Assembly: GCA_964433755.1 (NCBI GenBank)
Contig: CAYSSR010000002.1
Span: 434,001-498,000 of the forward strand
DNA: 64,000 nt
Direction of reading: 5' to 3'
DNA from: JAUVXJ01 sp964433755
Lineage (GTDB): Bacteria; Chloroflexota; Anaerolineae; UBA7937; B3-Chlor
Positions 62,330-64,000 of the stretch are shown piece after piece (positions within the stretch are counted from its first letter, which is position 1; the number at the start of each line of letters is the position of its first letter). The notes below the pieces were generated by a model. It did no database searches. It saw nothing but the letters and a program-made list of their open reading frames with translations, and had not been told where the DNA came from. Position numbers and translations under genes: made by a program.

Positions 62330-63325
62330 CTAGTCGCTGCCACCATTGCGGCGCAGAATCCGCAGTGCATTCTGACCCACGATCATGGCCTTCTCATCAG
62401 CGGTGAGATCGAGGCCCTCTACGCTGGTCACTGCCTCCTTGATGCTTCCTATCACGTGGGGGTAGTCACTACCCAGCACCATCTGGCCGGCCCCCACCGT
62501 GTGGTAGGCGCACATCAGAGCGGGTTCGTGAAACGACACTGTGTCATAGTAGAGACGCTGAAGGTACTCGCTGGGCAAGGCCCGCAGGTTCTCTCTGCAC
62601 TCCGGATAAGCCCGGTATCCGTTGTTTATCCGTTCGTAGAGATACGGTATCGCTCCCCCGAGATGGCCAACAATGAACTTGATGTTGGGGAACGTCTCTA
62701 TCATGCCCTCGTAAACCATGCGGGTGACTGCCAGGGTGGTGTCGAAGACGAAGCCGACCAAGGGAGCCAAGCCATACTCTCCCATCAACTCCACACCTGC
62801 TGGAGTCATCGGGTGAATCAGAACGGCCAGGCCGAGTTGGTCTACCTCTGCGAAGAACGGCTTGTACTGCGGAGAGTTCAGCGGAACCCCGTTAATGTTG
62901 GAGCCGATGATCAGCCCATTCATGCCCAGATCGCCAATCGCCCGGTGGAGTTCGGCGATGGCCTCGTCCACGTTGTTGAGCGGCACGCTTGCCAGACAAA
63001 GAAAACGATCAGGGAACTCGCGACAGAGAACCGCGAGGTAGTCATTGCTCACCTTGGCCAGGGAGACGGCATCCGCGTCCGGTGCGAAGTACACATTGGG
63101 GGTCGACAAGGACAGGACCTGAATGTCGATACCAGCTTCATCCATCTGCTGTATCCGGCGCGCTGGATCGGACATCTCCTGCGTTATGGTCAGGATCCTC
63201 GCCCCCCGGTCCTTCACGATCTTGCTGCCGTCTTTGTCCTCGGTCACCTCCAGAGAGCTATCCAACACCTCCATCGCTCTGAGGTACCCCGGAGGGTAGA
63301 AGTGCGTATGCAGGTCGACTCTCAT
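62330..63325 (-). CDS. Amidohydrolase-family (ACMSD-like) decarboxylase or hydrolase
   Basis: A 331-residue TIM-barrel metalloenzyme close to the ACMSD/gamma-resorcylate decarboxylase group. Metal ligands are HTH in MRVDLHTHFYPPG, His in LAVLIHPMTP, His in KFIVGHLGGAIPYL and Asp in LGSDYPHVIG. Members carry out non-oxidative decarboxylation of aromatic or unsaturated acids, or simple hydrolysis. It is the first gene of a run 63325 to 54633 on one strand, suggesting a role in aromatic or dicarboxylic acid breakdown. ATG 63325 has GAGAGAGGAA upstream. Confidence 0.87.
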   Translation of the reverse strand: MRVDLHTHFYPPGYLRAMEVLDSSLEVTEDKDGSKIVKDRGARILTITQEMSDPARRIQQMDEAGIDIQVLSLSTPNVYFAPDADAVSLAKVSNDYLAVLCREFPDRFLCLASVPLNNVDEAIAELHRAIGDLGMNGLIIGSNINGVPLNSPQYKPFFAEVDQLGLAVLIHPMTPAGVELMGEYGLAPLVGFVFDTTLAVTRMVYEGMIETFPNIKFIVGHLGGAIPYLYERINNGYRAYPECRENLRALPSEYLQRLYYDTVSFHEPALMCAYHTVGAGQMVLGSDYPHVIGSIKEAVTSVEGLDLTADEKAMIVGQNALRILRRNGGSD

Positions 63326-63680
63326 CGTGGTTCCTCTCTCAATTGGTGGGTGGGAGATCTCTACGGTGCAGGCTGCATTCCCGAGACCCGTTCACTGTGG
63401 ACAGAGGCCGACCCATCAGCCCTGAACGACGCTCAACAGCGATAGAACGTACCCTCTCGAGATCGCCGGTAGGCCAGCCACATTTCGCGTGCCCCGCCGT
63501 GTTTCTACCCGCGACATCATCTGCCTCGACGAAGAGGCTCCTTCCCAGGGGAACGCTGAGCCCGTCACAGGAACACCCGTCCTGTCGCCCCGACGACGTT
63601 GGCTTCGCGTCAGCCTGGCCGAGGTACCCGTGCCAGCAGCCCGCGTTTGCGGGATCGCGACGCCACATCGGGCCGGGGTG
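63326..63680. other. Intergenic region before the catabolic cluster
   Basis: This 355-bp gap lies between the ABC permease stop and the amidohydrolase start; it probably holds the cluster's promoter. I see no gene, array or clear hairpin. Confidence 0.4.
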
Positions 63681-64000
63681 CTAACCCCTGATGCCCGTCG
63701 TCGCGATTCCGCGCACGATATAGCGCTGCAGGGTCAGGAAAAGCAGCAAGCTTGGCGCGATCGTCACCGTGGAGGCGGCGACCACCAACTCCCAGAAGGT
63801 TATCTGTGGATCTCGGAAGGAGGCGATACCGACTTGGGCCACCCAGAGATCTTTCGATCTGGCGACGATCAAGGGCCAGATGAAAGCATCCCAGTTGGCG
63901 ATGAAGAAGATCACGGCCATAGTGAGGAATATCGCGCGCGACAATGGCAGCACAATCTCTATGAAGATGCGGATCCTCGAGGCCCCGTCAATGAGAGCAG
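63681..64000 (-). CDS. ABC sugar-type transporter permease, C-terminal part
   Basis: The gene is cut by the window edge; about 106 C-terminal residues are visible. Reading from 64000, the frame gives ALIDGASRIRIFIEIVLPLS, the EAA loop that contacts the ATPase in MalG-type permeases. It continues with membrane segments AIFLTMAVIFFIANWDAFIW and VTIAPSLLLFLTLQRYIV, ending in GIATTGIRG. The family imports oligosaccharides or related solutes. It may belong to an operon continuing to the right. Confidence 0.85.
   Translation of the reverse strand, partial: ALIDGASRIRIFIEIVLPLSRAIFLTMAVIFFIANWDAFIWPLIVARSKDLWVAQVGIASFRDPQITFWELVVAASTVTIAPSLLLFLTLQRYIVRGIATTGIRG

Noticed and set aside
1..64000. tRNA, rRNA, CRISPR arrays, insertion sequences
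   Set aside because: I looked in the intergenic gaps for TpsiC-like GTTCRA motifs with paired arms, regularly spaced repeats and transposase signatures and found none convincing.

Overview
The window is a bacterial chromosome segment of moderately high G+C (judged by eye, not computed). It is densely coded, mostly on the minus strand, with clear Shine-Dalgarno sequences (AAGGAGG type). Stress proteins (five Usp domains in three genes), a 2,850-residue cyclic beta-1,2-glucan synthase, a cbb3-type oxidase, an uptake [NiFe]-hydrogenase, and AOR, UbiD and GH172 enzymes together would suit a facultative or micro-oxic Chloroflexota-like bacterium. That assignment is inference; no rRNA or other phylogenetic marker is present.

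Layout. 1-11 kb: Usp, giant NdvB-like glucan synthase, second Usp, CPBP protease. 11-20 kb: P3A proton ATPase, methyltransferase, a decayed Hsp20 gene, a PRC-barrel protein, and a flavin/iron-sulfur oxidoreductase with a methionine-rich tail. 20-25 kb: DoxX-like membrane protein and a membrane-bound uptake hydrogenase operon (small subunit, large subunit, cytochrome b). 26-30 kb: double Usp, HEAT-repeat protein, HtrA-like lipoprotein protease, TSUP exporter with its DUF1634 partner. 30.7-38.6 kb: cbb3 oxidase operon (ccoN, a five-heme CcoO fusion, ccoS, small membrane subunits, FixH-like lipoprotein, SafE-like protein, copper ATPase CcoI). 39-46 kb: M50/CBS protease, receiver protein, BON protein, superoxide reductase, OmpR-type regulator with a triple-PAS kinase. 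46-50 kb: pyrophosphatase, cobQ remnant, MFS transporter, methyltransferase remnant. 50-54.5 kb: sugar genes (FGGY kinase, fucose-isomerase-like, GH172). 54.6-63.3 kb: a catabolic cluster (PaaK, AOR, metallo-beta-lactamase fold hydrolase, UbiD, FadH-like flavoenzyme, amidohydrolase), then the end of an ABC permease.

The most striking observation is in the hydrogenase large subunit. The reading frame from a good start at 24220 runs straight through two in-frame TGA codons (24041-24043 and 24032-24034). They fall exactly where the two nickel-ligand cysteines of the N-terminal L1 motif (RxCGxC) belong. The sequence on both sides is otherwise normal group 1 hydrogenase, the C-terminal CxxC is intact, and a 6-bp stem-loop meeting bacterial SECIS rules follows. 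This predicts a [NiFe] site with two selenocysteines in L1 and two cysteines in L2, which I do not recall as described.

A second observation is a dispersed promoter-like architecture seen five times. It is an array of GTTGG(A/G)-type direct repeats with mostly 11-bp period, lying 29-34 nt upstream of a TANNNT -10-like hexamer on the minus strand. It precedes the flavin oxidoreductase, the hydrogenase, the HtrA protease, the lone receiver and the superoxide reductase. The layout resembles sites of OmpR/PhoB-family regulators and suggests one redox or stress regulon, possibly served by the two-component system at 42.9-45.8 kb.
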